NCBI GenBank assembly: GCA_963678235.1
Contig: OY782766.1
Location: 1,798,001-1,862,000 of the forward strand
Length of the DNA: 64,000 nucleotides
Direction of reading: 5' to 3'
From: JABMQB01 sp963678235
GTDB taxonomy: Bacteria; Bacteroidota; Bacteroidia; Bacteroidales; Prolixibacteraceae
Positions 35,972-44,184 of this stretch are shown piece after piece. The notes beneath the pieces are model-generated. The model worked only from the letters and a program-made list of their open reading frames with translations. It was not told where the DNA came from and made no database searches. A program made the translations under genes and the position numbers. Every line of letters starts with the position of its first letter. Positions within the stretch are counted from its first letter, which is position 1.

Positions 35972-36024
35972 AAGTCAGAAGGCGGAAGAAAAAAATTGAT
36001 CAAAAAACTTCGGTCTCCTGACTT
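35972..36024. repeat. 53-base palindromic intergenic element, copy 1
   Basis: AAGTCAGAAGGCGGAAG (35972-35988) pairs with CTTCGGTCTCCTGACTT (36008-36024) with three mismatches over 17 bases and a 19-base A/T-rich loop. It resembles the element at 52056-52108 in total length and in the words GGAAG and AAGTC. Confidence 0.5.
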
Positions 36025-36200
36025 TTGTCTTCGGTCAAAAACAAAAGTTTGTAGAAACTAAAGTAGCTGCAATGATCTCGATTTGAATCAGGTTTTAACC
36101 ATTAACTAGAAAATAAAACAAGGTTTAATAAATTCTCGTTTTGTTTCGTAATTCTTATATTTTCTTTGAAAATTCATTTTTTCAGTCAACAGCTTGTAGG

Positions 36201-36230
36201 TTTCGATTATTTTCGATTATTTTGTTTTCG
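36201..36230. promoter_or_regulatory. Tandem TTTCGATTAT repeats, candidate DeoR operator
   Basis: Two exact copies of TTTCGATTAT (36201-36210 and 36211-36220) are followed by TTTGTTTTCG, giving TTTCG at 36201, 36211 and 36226. DeoR/GlpR-family repressors commonly bind direct TTTCG-type repeats near their own promoter. The repeats end 7 bases before the ATG at 36238. Confidence 0.5.
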
Positions 36231-36237
36231 GAGACAA

Positions 36238-37017
36238 ATGAAAATTCATACCATGCTGGCAAATCAACGTCGTGATAAAATTATCGAACTATTAAGGGAA
36301 GATGGTTCTGCAAAAGTTATCAAACTCTCTAAAATATTTAAAGTATCAGAAGTTACCATCCGTCAGGATTTGGAAAAACTTGAAAAAGAAGGTTTGATCA
36401 GGCGTGAACATGGAGGCGCTTTCCTAAAAAGTGTGGAAGACAGTGTTAAATCATTTTCGCTTCTCAACCAGGAAAACCTTGACAAGAAACAACTTATCGG
36501 GAAAACCGCTGCCAATTTAATTGAAACCGGGGAAACCATAATCCTCGACTCAGGATCAACCACCACTGAAATCGCAAAAAACCTTGTCGGGCGAACGGGC
36601 ATTACGGTTATTACCAATGCCTTAAATATAGCCTTAATGCTTGGTGCCCAACCCGGTATCGAAGTAATTGTCACTGGAGGTGAGTTTAAACCACCAACAC
36701 TGTCGCTTACCGGACAAAAAGCTGCTTCGTTTTTTGAAGACATCCATGTGGATCGCCTTTTCCTGGCAACTGCTGGAATATCCTTACGTTCTGGTTTAAC
36801 CTATCCCAGTTTGAGCGATATTATTGTAAAAAAAGCGATGATTGAAGCTGCAGATATCACCTATCTGGTAGCCGACTCAACGAAAATCGGCAAAAATGCC
36901 TTTGCCAGCTTGGGGGCTTTGTCTTTAATTAGTTACATCATTACAGATACTGGTATTGACCAGAAACGAGCTAAAATTCTACGTGAGCATCAAATCGAAT
37001 TTATTTTCGCAGAATAA
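36238..37017 (+). CDS. DeoR/GlpR-family transcriptional repressor
   Basis: 259 aa from the ATG at 36238, preceded by GGAG at good spacing; longer starts would translate through the TTTCGATTAT repeats. The N-terminal winged helix reads RRDKIIELLREDGSAKVIKL ... VSEVTIRQDLEKLEKEGLI and RREHGGA, the DeoR signature. The C-terminal sugar-phosphate sensor (about 90-255) has ILDSGSTTTEIAKNL, VITNALNIALML, VTGGEF and DSTKIGKNAF. Such repressors respond to phosphorylated sugar intermediates. It is the first gene before the split transketolase, so it likely controls this catabolic locus and itself. Confidence 0.9.
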   Translation: MKIHTMLANQRRDKIIELLREDGSAKVIKLSKIFKVSEVTIRQDLEKLEKEGLIRREHGGAFLKSVEDSVKSFSLLNQENLDKKQLIGKTAANLIETGETIILDSGSTTTEIAKNLVGRTGITVITNALNIALMLGAQPGIEVIVTGGEFKPPTLSLTGQKAASFFEDIHVDRLFLATAGISLRSGLTYPSLSDIIVKKAMIEAADITYLVADSTKIGKNAFASLGALSLISYIITDTGIDQKRAKILREHQIEFIFAE

Positions 37018-37070
37018 AAACAATATTTAAAATATCATATTTAAAGAGAAATAAATTAGAATAAATATTT

Positions 37071-37904
37071 ATGCAAAAGTACACTGACAAAGAACTTGAA
37101 TTAAAGTCAATTAAATATCGAAAGACTTTATTGAAATACATTAAGCAGGCAAAAGCTGGGCACACAGGTGGAAGCTTGTCCTGCACTGACATTCTAAATG
37201 TTTTGTATAACGATGTTCTGAATGTATCGCCTGATAACTTTGGTGATAAAAACAGAGATAGGTATATCCAAAGTAAAGGACATTCGGTTGAAGCCCTATA
37301 TGCAGTATTGGCCGACAAGGGATTTTATCCTGAAAAGGATTTGGAAACACTGTGTAAGTATCAATCAAAATATGTGGGCCATCCAACACGTAAGGTAAAT
37401 GGAATTGAATTTAACACAGGTGCTTTGGGCCATGGGATGCCGATCAGTGCGGGGATAGCACTTGCAGCAAAAAAAGACAACCTGAACTACAAGGTTTTTA
37501 CAATGATTGGCGATGGTGAACTCGCAGAAGGCTCAAATTGGGAAGCTGCAATGATGGCTGCCCACTATAAACTCGATAATCTGGTGGTTATTCTCGACCA
37601 CAATTCGTTGCAAATAACAGGACGCAACAGCGAGGTCTGCAGTCCATATCCAATCATCGATAAATTTGAGGCATTTGGCTGGAGTGTTGTAGAAACAGAT
37701 GGAAACAGCATTAGCCAACTTCGTGAAACGTTCCGAAACATACCCAAAGAAGCAGGGAAACCAACCTTTGTTCTGGCCAATACCATAAAAGGGAAAGGAA
37801 TAAGTTTTATGGAAGATGTTAAAAAATGGCATCATGGGGTTCCTTCCGATAAAGAATATGAGTTAGCCATGGAGGAACTGGAAACAGCTGAAAAGTTATT
37901 ATAA
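37071..37904 (+). CDS. Transketolase N-terminal subunit (split enzyme)
   Basis: 277 aa covering only the TPP-binding half. GHTGGSLSCTDILNVLYND, SKGHSVEALYAVLADKGF and GALGHGMPISAGIALAAK are transketolase blocks, and the TPP/Mg motif is IGDGELAEGSNWEAAMMAAH ... ILDHNSLQITG. The partner subunit follows after 31 bases. Two-gene transketolases of this size often serve special sugar pathways; a two-subunit apulose-4-phosphate transketolase is part of one described D-apiose pathway. The neighbouring kinase and isomerase fit that idea, but generic transketolase activity is equally possible from sequence alone. Confidence 0.92.
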   Translation: MQKYTDKELELKSIKYRKTLLKYIKQAKAGHTGGSLSCTDILNVLYNDVLNVSPDNFGDKNRDRYIQSKGHSVEALYAVLADKGFYPEKDLETLCKYQSKYVGHPTRKVNGIEFNTGALGHGMPISAGIALAAKKDNLNYKVFTMIGDGELAEGSNWEAAMMAAHYKLDNLVVILDHNSLQITGRNSEVCSPYPIIDKFEAFGWSVVETDGNSISQLRETFRNIPKEAGKPTFVLANTIKGKGISFMEDVKKWHHGVPSDKEYELAMEELETAEKLL

Positions 37905-37935
37905 GAAGACAAAGCAATAAGGTAAATTTTATAAA

Positions 37936-38883
37936 ATGACATTAAAAACATTAGAGATAGGAAAAGCTAATTTGGAAGTGTTTTCAGAAACCTTAATTGA
38001 ATTAGGAGAAGCTGACAAAGATATTCTTGCAGTAACGAGCGACTCACGTGGATCAGGAAAACTAGTTCCGTTTGGTGAAAAATTACCCGATCAGATTGTT
38101 GAAGTTGGCATTGCAGAACAAAACTTAGTTGGAGTTTCTGCAGGATTAGGTTCAACGAGGAAAAAAGTATTTGCGGTTTCTCCCGGATGTTTCCTAACGG
38201 CCCGCTCATTGGAACAAATTAAAAACGATGTGGCTTACTCTGATATTCCCGTTACGTTAGTAGGAATTAGTGCCGGCGTAAGTTATGGAGCGTTGGGTTC
38301 AACCCACCACTCTATTCACGATGTTGCGGTGTTGCGAACAATCCATAATATTGATGTGATTGTCCCTGCCGATAATTTCGAAACGCGTGAGGCAATAATT
38401 GCAGCATCAAAATCAAATAAACCAATTTATATCAAGTTTGGGAAGAAAGCAATGCCAATTCTTCCTCGCCTTGAAAATACTTTTGAAATCGGTAAAGCAT
38501 CAACCATAACTGAAGGAAATGATATTGCGATTATTGCTTGTGGCGAAACAGTTGCTCCTGCCTACGAAGCTGCCCGGCTTTTGGAGGAAAAAGGAATTAG
38601 TACTCAATTGATTAGCATGCATACAGTATGCCCTTTGGATAAAACAGCCGTTATTGATGCTGCAAATAAATGCAAGGCAATAATCACTGTTGAGGAACAT
38701 AGCATTTATGGTGGTTTGGGTGAAGCATGTGCAGCTCTTTTAATGCAGGAAAAAATTTACAAACCATTAAAGATTGTTGGTTTCCCAGATGAAGCTACCG
38801 TTTCCGGATCACAAAATGAAATCTTCAATCATTACGGAATTAGCGGAAAAGGATTATTCGAAACAGCACTAAAACTTAAATAA
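37936..38883 (+). CDS. Transketolase C-terminal subunit (split enzyme)
   Basis: 315 aa containing the pyrimidine-binding and C-terminal transketolase domains. VEVGIAEQNLVGVSAGLGST carries the catalytic Glu that activates the TPP aminopyrimidine. SPGCFLTARSLEQIKNDVAY, GSTHHSIHDVAVLRTI (in place of the common 'GPTHQ' type block) and VEEHSIYGGLGEACAALL follow. It must pair with the upstream N-terminal subunit for activity. Co-directional, 31-base spacing, ATG at 37936; a 49-base gap leads to the permease. Confidence 0.92.
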   Translation: MTLKTLEIGKANLEVFSETLIELGEADKDILAVTSDSRGSGKLVPFGEKLPDQIVEVGIAEQNLVGVSAGLGSTRKKVFAVSPGCFLTARSLEQIKNDVAYSDIPVTLVGISAGVSYGALGSTHHSIHDVAVLRTIHNIDVIVPADNFETREAIIAASKSNKPIYIKFGKKAMPILPRLENTFEIGKASTITEGNDIAIIACGETVAPAYEAARLLEEKGISTQLISMHTVCPLDKTAVIDAANKCKAIITVEEHSIYGGLGEACAALLMQEKIYKPLKIVGFPDEATVSGSQNEIFNHYGISGKGLFETALKLK

Positions 38884-38932
38884 ACTTATCAATCAATATC
38901 ACTAATCATAAAACTAAAGAAAGGGAGAAATT

Positions 38933-39955
38933 ATGTATTTAATTGAAAATTATGGACTGGCTATATGTGCATATGTATTTTGCATGTTATGCTGGGGATC
39001 GTGGTCAAATACCCAAAAATTAGCAGCTAAAACCTGGCGTTATGAACTTTTTTACTGGGATTTTATTCTCGGTTTAGTATTAACAGCCTTTGTGTGGGGA
39101 ATAACGGCAGGGAGCATGGGAGATCATGGAATCTCTTTTATTGCAGATCTTAAGCAAGCAGATAGGGGAAGTATTATAAATGCTATGCTTGGTGGTATTA
39201 TCTGGAATCTCGGAAACCTTGTTTTTGTAGTTGCAATTTATCTGGCAGGAATGTCTATTGCATTTCCAATTGGAGGTGGTATTGGATGGATTGGTGGAAT
39301 AATTTTTAATTATATCCTTGAAGTAAGAGGAGGATCAGAAATGGCTTCACTACCAAAAACAATGTTATGGAGTGGAGTTGTAATAATTTTTGTTGCAATT
39401 GCTTTATCAATGGTAGCCTATAATAAAAAAGCAGTACAACAGAAAAAACCTTCAGCAAAAGGTATTATTCTTGCAGTTTTATCAGGATTCGGTTTTGCCT
39501 TCTTTTATGGTTTTGTAGTTAAATCACTGGACCCAAGTTTTGTTGATGGAGGACAAGGAAACTTAGGACCATACAGTGGATCATTTTTCTTCACAGTTGG
39601 CGCTTTAATTACCACTATCATTTTAAATCCATTCTTTATGAGAAAACCTGTTGAAGGTCCTCCTGTAACCTTTAAAGAATATTTTGCAGGTGACCTAAAA
39701 ACACATGCAATAGGTTTATTGGGAGGTTTTATATGGGCATCTGGTTTAGTTGTTAGCTTTATGGCTGTTGGTTCAGGTAATCCTGCCGTTTCATACGCAC
39801 TTAGTAATGCATCGCCTGTTATAGCAATTCTTTGGGGGGTATTTGTTTGGAAAGAATTTAAAGGTGCTCCGAAAGGAACGAATTCTATTCTCGCTGTTAT
39901 GTTTTTCTTATTCATTGCAGCACTTGCTATTATTACAGTTTCAAAAGTGATGTAA
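38933..39955 (+). CDS. GRP/DMT-type sugar or ureide permease
   Basis: 340 aa with about 10 membrane helices. CMLCWGSWSNTQKLAAKTWR near the N-terminus, GGIIWNLGNLVFVVAIYLAG, FPIGGGIGWIGG and SYALSNASPVIAILWGVFVW resemble the glucose/ribose porter and ureide-permease branch of the drug/metabolite superfamily. It probably imports a sugar or polyol by ion coupling. It lies between transketolase and kinase genes and ends at a strong terminator. RhaT is a distant alternative. Substrate unknown; presence of a second, ABC-type importer 3 kb away means the locus has two uptake routes. Confidence 0.75.
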   Translation: MYLIENYGLAICAYVFCMLCWGSWSNTQKLAAKTWRYELFYWDFILGLVLTAFVWGITAGSMGDHGISFIADLKQADRGSIINAMLGGIIWNLGNLVFVVAIYLAGMSIAFPIGGGIGWIGGIIFNYILEVRGGSEMASLPKTMLWSGVVIIFVAIALSMVAYNKKAVQQKKPSAKGIILAVLSGFGFAFFYGFVVKSLDPSFVDGGQGNLGPYSGSFFFTVGALITTIILNPFFMRKPVEGPPVTFKEYFAGDLKTHAIGLLGGFIWASGLVVSFMAVGSGNPAVSYALSNASPVIAILWGVFVWKEFKGAPKGTNSILAVMFFLFIAALAIITVSKVM

Positions 39956-39964
39956 AAGATATGC

Positions 39965-40004
39965 TTGTAGGCTCACTAAATAATTTGGTGAGCTTACAAT
40001 TTTT
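39965..40004 (+). terminator. Rho-independent terminator after the permease gene
   Basis: TTGTAGGCTCACTAAAT (39965-39981) pairs with ATTTGGTGAGCTTACAA (39983-39999) with two G-U pairs, the innermost bases forming the loop, followed by five Ts. It ends the deoR-transketolase-permease unit. Confidence 0.88.
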
Positions 40005-40027
40005 AAAATTGAAAACAGTTATAAGAA

Positions 40028-40035
40028 TAACTTTG
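40028..40035 (+). promoter_or_regulatory. Candidate -7 element of the kinase-isomerase unit
   Basis: TAACTTTG fits TAnnTTTG and lies 20 bases before the ATG at 40055, just after the terminator. A possible -33 ATTG at 40008-40011 is spaced slightly short. Confidence 0.5.
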
Positions 40036-40054
40036 AATATTTAGATACGGAAAA

Positions 40055-41542
40055 ATGACCAAAAAATATATTTTAGCGATTGATCAAAGTACATCAGCGA
40101 GTAAATTTATACTATTTAATAAAAATGCCGAGTTGGTAAAAAGAGTATCCATCGCCCACCAACAATTCTATCCACAACAAGGCTTTGTTGAACACGATGC
40201 GGAAGAGATTCTTGAAAACGTGGTAAATGGGATGAAACAAGTTCTTAAAGAAGCTTCTGTTTCTCCTGATGCAATTGCTGGTATTTCAATAACAAACCAG
40301 CGCGAAACGTCCATGATCTGGGATAAAACCACTGGCAAACCAATTGCTAAAGCAGCTGTATGGCAATGCCAAAGAGGTACCGAATATTGCAATCAGTTAA
40401 AAAAAGAAGGCAAAGAACCTATGGTACGTGAAAAGACCGGGATGATTATCGACCCGTATTTTTCCGCAAGTAAACTTCGCTGGATTCTTAATAACACAGA
40501 AGGTGCAAAGGAAAAGGCTCAAAAAGGAGACTTACTTTTAGGCACAATGGACTGCTGGCTGCTTTGGAAATTAACAGGAGGAAAAGTGCATGCAACCGAT
40601 TATTCTAATGCGTGTCGTACCCTACTTTTTAATATCAAAACATTAAAATGGGACGAAGAATTAATGCAACTATTTGACCTTCCCGCTTCCATGTTCCCTG
40701 AATTAAAGTTTAGCGATGAAGTATTCGGATATACCGATTCATCTGTTGTATTTGATTCACCGATACCTATTTCCGGATTATTGGGCGATTCACATGCTGC
40801 TCTGTTTGGTCAGAACTGCTTTTCTCCAGGAATGGCAAAAGCAACCTACGGAACAGGTTCTTCAATCATGATGAACATTGGGAATACAGCTACGGAAGCT
40901 CCAAAAGGTCTTGTCACCTCCATTGGATATGGTATGAATGGAGAAATCGATTATGTATTTGAAGGAAATATACATTGTACCGGCGACACAATTAACTGGT
41001 TAAAAAATGAACTTCAACTTATAAACGATGCTTCCGAAACAGAAGAACTGGCGAGGTCAGTAGATAGCACAAATGGAGTTTATCTTGTTCCGGCTTTTGT
41101 GGGATTAGGGGCACCATATTGGGATAACTCTGCACGAGCAAGTATTACTGGCATGGGGCGAGACTCAAACAAAGCACATGTAGCACGTGCTGCCCTTGAA
41201 AGCATAGCCTATCAGGTGAAAGATTTGATTGACCTTATGGTAAAAGAAGGAGGAATCGAGTTTAAAGAATTACGTGCGGATGGAGGTCCAACACGAAATA
41301 ACTTTCTTATGCAATTTCAAAGCGATATGCTTGGCCGCGGTGTTAAACGATCTACCATAGAAGAAGTATCAGCCTTAGGTGCAGCATTTATGGCTGGATT
41401 AGCAACAGGATTCTGGAACGATTTAGAAGAGATAAAAACTCTTTATCGCAGCGATAGAACTTTCGATGCGGAAATGGATTCTGTTGAAAATGAAAAATTA
41501 TATGCTGGCTGGAAAAAAGCAGTAGAACGAACAAGGTTATAG
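40055..41542 (+). CDS. FGGY carbohydrate kinase, GlpK-like with altered substrate pocket
   Basis: 495 aa, colinear with glycerol kinase: AIDQSTSASKFILFN (phosphate 1 loop), QGFVEHDAEEIL, ITNQRETSMIWDKTTGKPI, AAVWQCQRG, IDPYFSASKLRWIL and YGTGSSIMMNIG (phosphate 2 loop). The GlpK residues Arg/Glu (NQRE), Trp (VWQ) and Tyr (DPYFS) are kept. However, the glycerol-contacting Asp-Gln of 'GDQQAALFGQ' is Asp-Ser here (GDSHAALFGQ, about 243). With split transketolase and an isomerase nearby, I infer a kinase for a ketose or branched sugar (possibly D-apulose) rather than glycerol. Own promoter-like element; 65 bases before the isomerase gene. Confidence 0.85.
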   Translation: MTKKYILAIDQSTSASKFILFNKNAELVKRVSIAHQQFYPQQGFVEHDAEEILENVVNGMKQVLKEASVSPDAIAGISITNQRETSMIWDKTTGKPIAKAAVWQCQRGTEYCNQLKKEGKEPMVREKTGMIIDPYFSASKLRWILNNTEGAKEKAQKGDLLLGTMDCWLLWKLTGGKVHATDYSNACRTLLFNIKTLKWDEELMQLFDLPASMFPELKFSDEVFGYTDSSVVFDSPIPISGLLGDSHAALFGQNCFSPGMAKATYGTGSSIMMNIGNTATEAPKGLVTSIGYGMNGEIDYVFEGNIHCTGDTINWLKNELQLINDASETEELARSVDSTNGVYLVPAFVGLGAPYWDNSARASITGMGRDSNKAHVARAALESIAYQVKDLIDLMVKEGGIEFKELRADGGPTRNNFLMQFQSDMLGRGVKRSTIEEVSALGAAFMAGLATGFWNDLEEIKTLYRSDRTFDAEMDSVENEKLYAGWKKAVERTRL

Positions 41543-41607
41543 AAGATTTCTAATATAAATATTTTTATATTTAGAAAAACGAAACTAAATATTAACTTAA
41601 AAAATAA

Positions 41608-43032
41608 ATGATGAAAGATTCAAAACAAACATTCGGGGTAATCATTGCCACACGCAATATTTTCAATTTTGAGCTGGCAGTTGAGGCACGTAAAAAAGTA
41701 TTAGCCAAATTAGAAAGCATGGGGATTGGAGCAGTAATCCTTCCTGAAAGTGAAACCCCAACCGGAAATATTGAAGGATATGAAGATGCCGTAAAATGTG
41801 GTGCATACTTCAAAAAACATGCAGATGTAATCGATGGAATCCTTGTAGTACTTCCAAACTTTGGAGATGAACTGGGCGTTGTAAATACTATCCAGTTATC
41901 AGGACTAAAGGTACCTGTTTTAGTGCAGGCTTGCGATGACGATAACGATAAGGTAGATGTGAAAAGCCGCCGGGATGCATTCTGTGGCAAACTTTCTGTG
42001 TGCAACAACTTTTATCAGTATGGCATTAAATTTACCGACACAATCTCTCATACCTACAGCCTCGACAGTGAAGAATTTACCAAAGACTTGCAAAAATTTG
42101 CTGCCATTTGCCGTGTAGTTAAAGGGTTAAACGGTCTACGTGTTGGTGCTATTGGAACACGTCCTATTGGTTTCCAAACCATGCGTTGCAGTGAAAAACT
42201 ATTACAGGCTTATGGAATTACTGTTGTTCCGGTTGACATGTCCGAAATTATTGCTGCTGCCAATAAAATTGATGAAAATGACCCTGCTGTTGAAGAAAAA
42301 GTGAAAGCTATTCAGGAGTATGGTTCATGCAGCATAGTTCACAAAAGCAAAATTGCTAAACAAGCTCGTTTTGGGCTAGCAGTTGAGAACTGGATTGAAG
42401 ATAACAACATCGATATTTCAGCTGTTCAATGCTGGGAATCAATTGAGAAAAATTATGGATGTGCAGCTTGTGTAACAATGAGCATGATGGGCGAAAAACT
42501 TATGCCTTCGGCTTGCGAAGTTGACATTGCAGGTACTATTTCAATGTATGCACTTGCCCTAGCGTCCAATACCCCTTCAGCTATTTTAGACTGGAATAAT
42601 AACTTTGCTGAAGACCGTAACAAAGTGGTATGCACCCACTGTAGTAATTATCCTAAATCTTTCTTCCAAAACGAAATCGAAATTGGAAGCCTCGATGTAC
42701 TTGGGACAGTTTTAGGCAGCGAAGATACTTTTGGAGCAGTTAAAGGTAAAGTAGCAGCCGGTAAAATGACTTACTTCAGAATCTCAACAGACGATACTAA
42801 AGGACAGATTAAATCATACCTGGGGCAAGGTGTAATTACAGATGACCCATATGGAATGGATGGCGGAATTGCTGTCGCTGAAATCAATGATCTGCAAAAA
42901 CTGATGAAATACCTTTGCAAAAATGGTTATGAGCACCATGTTGGCATGGTTCGTGGGCATGTTTCCGAAATCCTGGAAGAAGCAATTGGAAATTATTTAG
43001 GCTGGGAATTGTACAACCATGATAAAGAATAA
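41608..43032 (+). CDS. L-fucose/L-arabinose isomerase-fold protein
   Basis: 474 aa. The N-terminal Rossmann-like domains contain GVIIATRNIFNFELAVEARK, VLVQACDDDNDKVDVKSRRD and RVGAIGTRPIGFQTMRCSEK. The C-terminal part has VQCWESIEKNYGCAACVTMS, MPSACEVDIAGTISMYAL (Glu and Asp that bind the metal in fucose isomerase-type enzymes), NKVVCTHCSNYPKSF and MVRGHVSEIL. The family interconverts aldoses and ketoses using Mn2+. Next to a kinase and a split transketolase it would supply the ketose substrate. The usual substrate of this subgroup is not known to me. A second in-frame ATG is the next codon; 41608 is taken. A terminator follows. Confidence 0.82.
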   Translation: MMKDSKQTFGVIIATRNIFNFELAVEARKKVLAKLESMGIGAVILPESETPTGNIEGYEDAVKCGAYFKKHADVIDGILVVLPNFGDELGVVNTIQLSGLKVPVLVQACDDDNDKVDVKSRRDAFCGKLSVCNNFYQYGIKFTDTISHTYSLDSEEFTKDLQKFAAICRVVKGLNGLRVGAIGTRPIGFQTMRCSEKLLQAYGITVVPVDMSEIIAAANKIDENDPAVEEKVKAIQEYGSCSIVHKSKIAKQARFGLAVENWIEDNNIDISAVQCWESIEKNYGCAACVTMSMMGEKLMPSACEVDIAGTISMYALALASNTPSAILDWNNNFAEDRNKVVCTHCSNYPKSFFQNEIEIGSLDVLGTVLGSEDTFGAVKGKVAAGKMTYFRISTDDTKGQIKSYLGQGVITDDPYGMDGGIAVAEINDLQKLMKYLCKNGYEHHVGMVRGHVSEILEEAIGNYLGWELYNHDKE

Positions 43033-43050
43033 AATTAAAATATAAAACAT

Positions 43051-43093
43051 AAAAAAAAGACTCTTGATAATTGTATCCTGAGTCTTTTTTTTT
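43051..43093 (+). terminator. Rho-independent terminator after the isomerase gene
   Basis: AAAAAAGACTC pairs with GAGTCTTTTTT around a 16-base loop, followed by more Ts. It separates the kinase-isomerase pair from the ABC importer operon. Confidence 0.82.
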
Positions 43094-43239
43094 AAAATTT
43101 GATACTGTCTATTTATTCTTAGTATAAACACACAACTTAGTTGGTTTTTATTCAAAAAAAAGGAAAATTATCAACACTGAAAGCATTTGCTAATAATATA
43201 AGAGAATACAATAATCAACTTGAATAGTAAATTATTACC

Positions 43240-44178
43240 ATGAAAAAATCGATTCAATTTATCCTATTTCTAGGAATAATCCTATTTTCTCTATCATGTA
43301 ATAATGGCCTAAAGAAAAACGATCCTGATAAAATTGCGGTAGTAATTTCAACGTTAAATAATCCGTGGTTTGTTGTATTGGGCGAATCAGCTGCAGAACG
43401 AGCCAGAGAACTGGGCTATGATGCACAAATTTTCGATTCGCAGAATAATTCAGCCTTAGAAGCTGAGCATTTCGACAATATTATTGCAATGGGTTATAAG
43501 GCTATTTTATTTAATCCAACCGATTCTGAAGGCTCTTTATTAAATGTTAAACGTGCCAAAGATGCTGGAATACCTACATTTTGTATAGACCGTGAAATTA
43601 ACTCGCGTGATGCTGCTGCTACTCAACTGTTATCCGATAGTTTTACGGGATGTGTAAAACTGGGACAATACTTTGTGCGCCAAATGAATAAAAAAGGAAA
43701 CTATGTTGAAATATTGGGATTGGTTGGCAATAACAATACATGGAACAGGTCCAATGGTTTTCACAGTGTTGTTGATGAGTTTCCTGAACTCAAAATGGTG
43801 GCACAGCAAAGTGCCGATTTCGATCGGAATAAAGCCATGGATATTATGGAAACCATTATGCAGGCAAACCCTGAAATTGATGCTGTTTTTTGTGGAAACG
43901 ATGCCATGGCAATGGGTGCATACCAGGCTGTGTTAGCATCTGGGAAAGCCAATAAAATAAAAGTATTTGGATTTGACGGCGCCGATGATGCCCTTCGGGG
44001 TATTGCCGATGGAAAAATTGCCGCAACCGTTATGCAGTTCCCGGTGTTAATGTCACGTACTTCGGCCGAACTAGCTGACAAATACATAAAAGGGAAACGT
44101 GATCTTAGCCTAAAAACCCCTGTTGAAGTGGTGTTGATCACTCCTGAAAACGTTGATATGTATCTTCCTAAAAATTAA
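43240..44178 (+). CDS. Sugar ABC transporter substrate-binding lipoprotein (RbsB-like)
   Basis: 312 aa. The signal peptide ends in a lipobox (ILFSLSC, Cys at about 20), so the protein is membrane-tethered in the periplasm. The periplasmic-binding fold has IAVVISTLNNPWFVVLGESA, FNPTDSEGS, IPTFCIDREIN, EILGLVGNNNTWNRSNGF and VFCGNDAMAMGAYQAV, as in ribose/galactose binders of the Peripla_BP_4 type. It should deliver a pentose- or hexose-like sugar to the RbsAC-type permease encoded downstream. First gene of a five-gene operon (6-base gap to the next). Confidence 0.9.
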   Translation: MKKSIQFILFLGIILFSLSCNNGLKKNDPDKIAVVISTLNNPWFVVLGESAAERARELGYDAQIFDSQNNSALEAEHFDNIIAMGYKAILFNPTDSEGSLLNVKRAKDAGIPTFCIDREINSRDAAATQLLSDSFTGCVKLGQYFVRQMNKKGNYVEILGLVGNNNTWNRSNGFHSVVDEFPELKMVAQQSADFDRNKAMDIMETIMQANPEIDAVFCGNDAMAMGAYQAVLASGKANKIKVFGFDGADDALRGIADGKIAATVMQFPVLMSRTSAELADKYIKGKRDLSLKTPVEVVLITPENVDMYLPKN

Positions 44179-44184
44179 TATACC

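Larger units (their letters stand above)
35891..36237 (+). other. Intergenic region with hairpin element and TTTCGATTAT repeats
   Basis: 347 bases between the pectate lyase and deoR-type genes, no credible ORF. It holds a weak hairpin just after the lyase stop (ACTATG/CATAGT, 35894-35916, no T-run), a 53-base imperfect palindrome (35972-36024) and tandem TTTCGATTAT repeats (36201-36220) against the regulator start. Confidence 0.55.

Noticed and set aside
40055..41542. Plain glycerol kinase annotation (glpK)
   Set aside because: The pocket Gln is replaced by Ser, no glycerol facilitator or glycerol-3-phosphate dehydrogenase is nearby, and the neighbours point to sugar catabolism.
37071..43032. 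Sulfoquinovose transketolase pathway
   Set aside because: A split transketolase and an isomerase fit, but that route does not need a sugar kinase, and no sulfoquinovosidase, sulfolactaldehyde enzyme or sulfonate exporter is present.
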